Shown piece by piece: positions 28,490-28,746 of a stretch of DNA of 28,746 nt. This DNA comes from Carex sylvatica. Its lineage: Eukaryota > Streptophyta > Magnoliopsida > Poales > Cyperaceae. Location: positions 1 to 28,746 of the forward strand of contig CAXKVR010000595.1 in NCBI GenBank assembly GCA_964058845.1. The letters are read 5' to 3'. A program made the translations under genes and the position numbers. Position 1 is the stretch's first letter, and each line of letters opens with the position of its first letter. Under the pieces are notes generated by a model. That model saw only the letters and a list, made by a program, of their open reading frames with translations. It did not search any database and was not told the origin of the DNA.

Positions 28490-28680
28490 GTAACAATTTA
28501 CGCGAATAATTCGTATTTTATTCTTTTTTTTTATGTTTTCGAACCGAATTTCGAATAAAATAATGAGTTTTATTCGTGAATAAAACACGAGTCACGAATT
28601 ATTCACGATAAAAACGCGAGTTACGAATTATTTGCAACAAAAACACGAGTCACGAATTATTCGCAAAAACAATGCGAAAA
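28490..28680. repeat. 29-bp tandem repeat with an inverted partner
   Basis: Three units acacgagtcacgaattattc / acgcgagttacgaattattt / acacgagtcacgaattattc spaced exactly 29 bp from about 28585. Just upstream, cgaataattcgtattttatt (about 28502) and tttattcgtgaataaaac are inverted relatives, so the block can fold. Confidence 0.8.
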
Positions 28681-28746
28681 AAAAATGAGGGCAGGGGGTT
28701 GGGTTTTTTTTTTACTTTCTTATTGTACCGAATCATTCCCGAATTA

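Overview
The window is nuclear DNA of a flowering plant, most likely a eudicot. It is strongly AT-rich and holds one intact multi-exon gene with GT-AG introns (one GC-AG). Everything else is mobile-element debris of kinds typical of plants: hAT- and Mutator-type MITEs, a FAR1/MULE transposase relic, a LINE fragment, an LTR-like insertion and foldback elements. The genus cannot be told from the sequence.

The only convincing functional gene is on the + strand at 13264-26763. It encodes a secreted glycoside hydrolase family 1 beta-glycosidase of the BGLU44-like group. Twelve exons join without a frameshift or internal stop into 496 codons. The catalytic acid/base (E196) and nucleophile (E406) are both present. 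Intron 2 is 8.28 kb, whereas the other ten are about 0.1-1.0 kb, and it is packed with insertions. Intron 6 can be joined with family-consistent protein only if its donor is GC instead of GT.

Layout. 1-2700: AT-rich DNA with degenerate direct repeats and a small foldback MITE. 2715-12555: a broken copy (copy A) of the segment that also lies in intron 2 to intron 4 of the gene (copy B, about 14318-22470). Copy A is interrupted by a hAT MITE (3717-4225), a large AT-rich foldback (about 4702-6030), a 4.5-kb MULE-like element carrying a dead FAR1-type transposase that is itself interrupted (about 6058-10541), and a 1,087-bp long-TIR element (10689-11775). 12556-13263: promoter region. 13264-26763: the gene. 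Copy B carries its own insertions: a hAT MITE (14974-15434), a 623-bp repeat with a pol III promoter-like core (16128-16750), four foldbacks (16765-18392), a 5'-truncated LINE (18593-19918) and an LTR-like element (19997-21782). 26764-28746: 3' flank, an unassigned higher-GC stretch and a 29-bp tandem repeat.

Because copies A and B are related, each serves as an empty-site reference for the other. That is how several element boundaries and target-site duplications were fixed here by eye. No prokaryotic features, CRISPR array, rRNA or canonical tRNA gene was seen.
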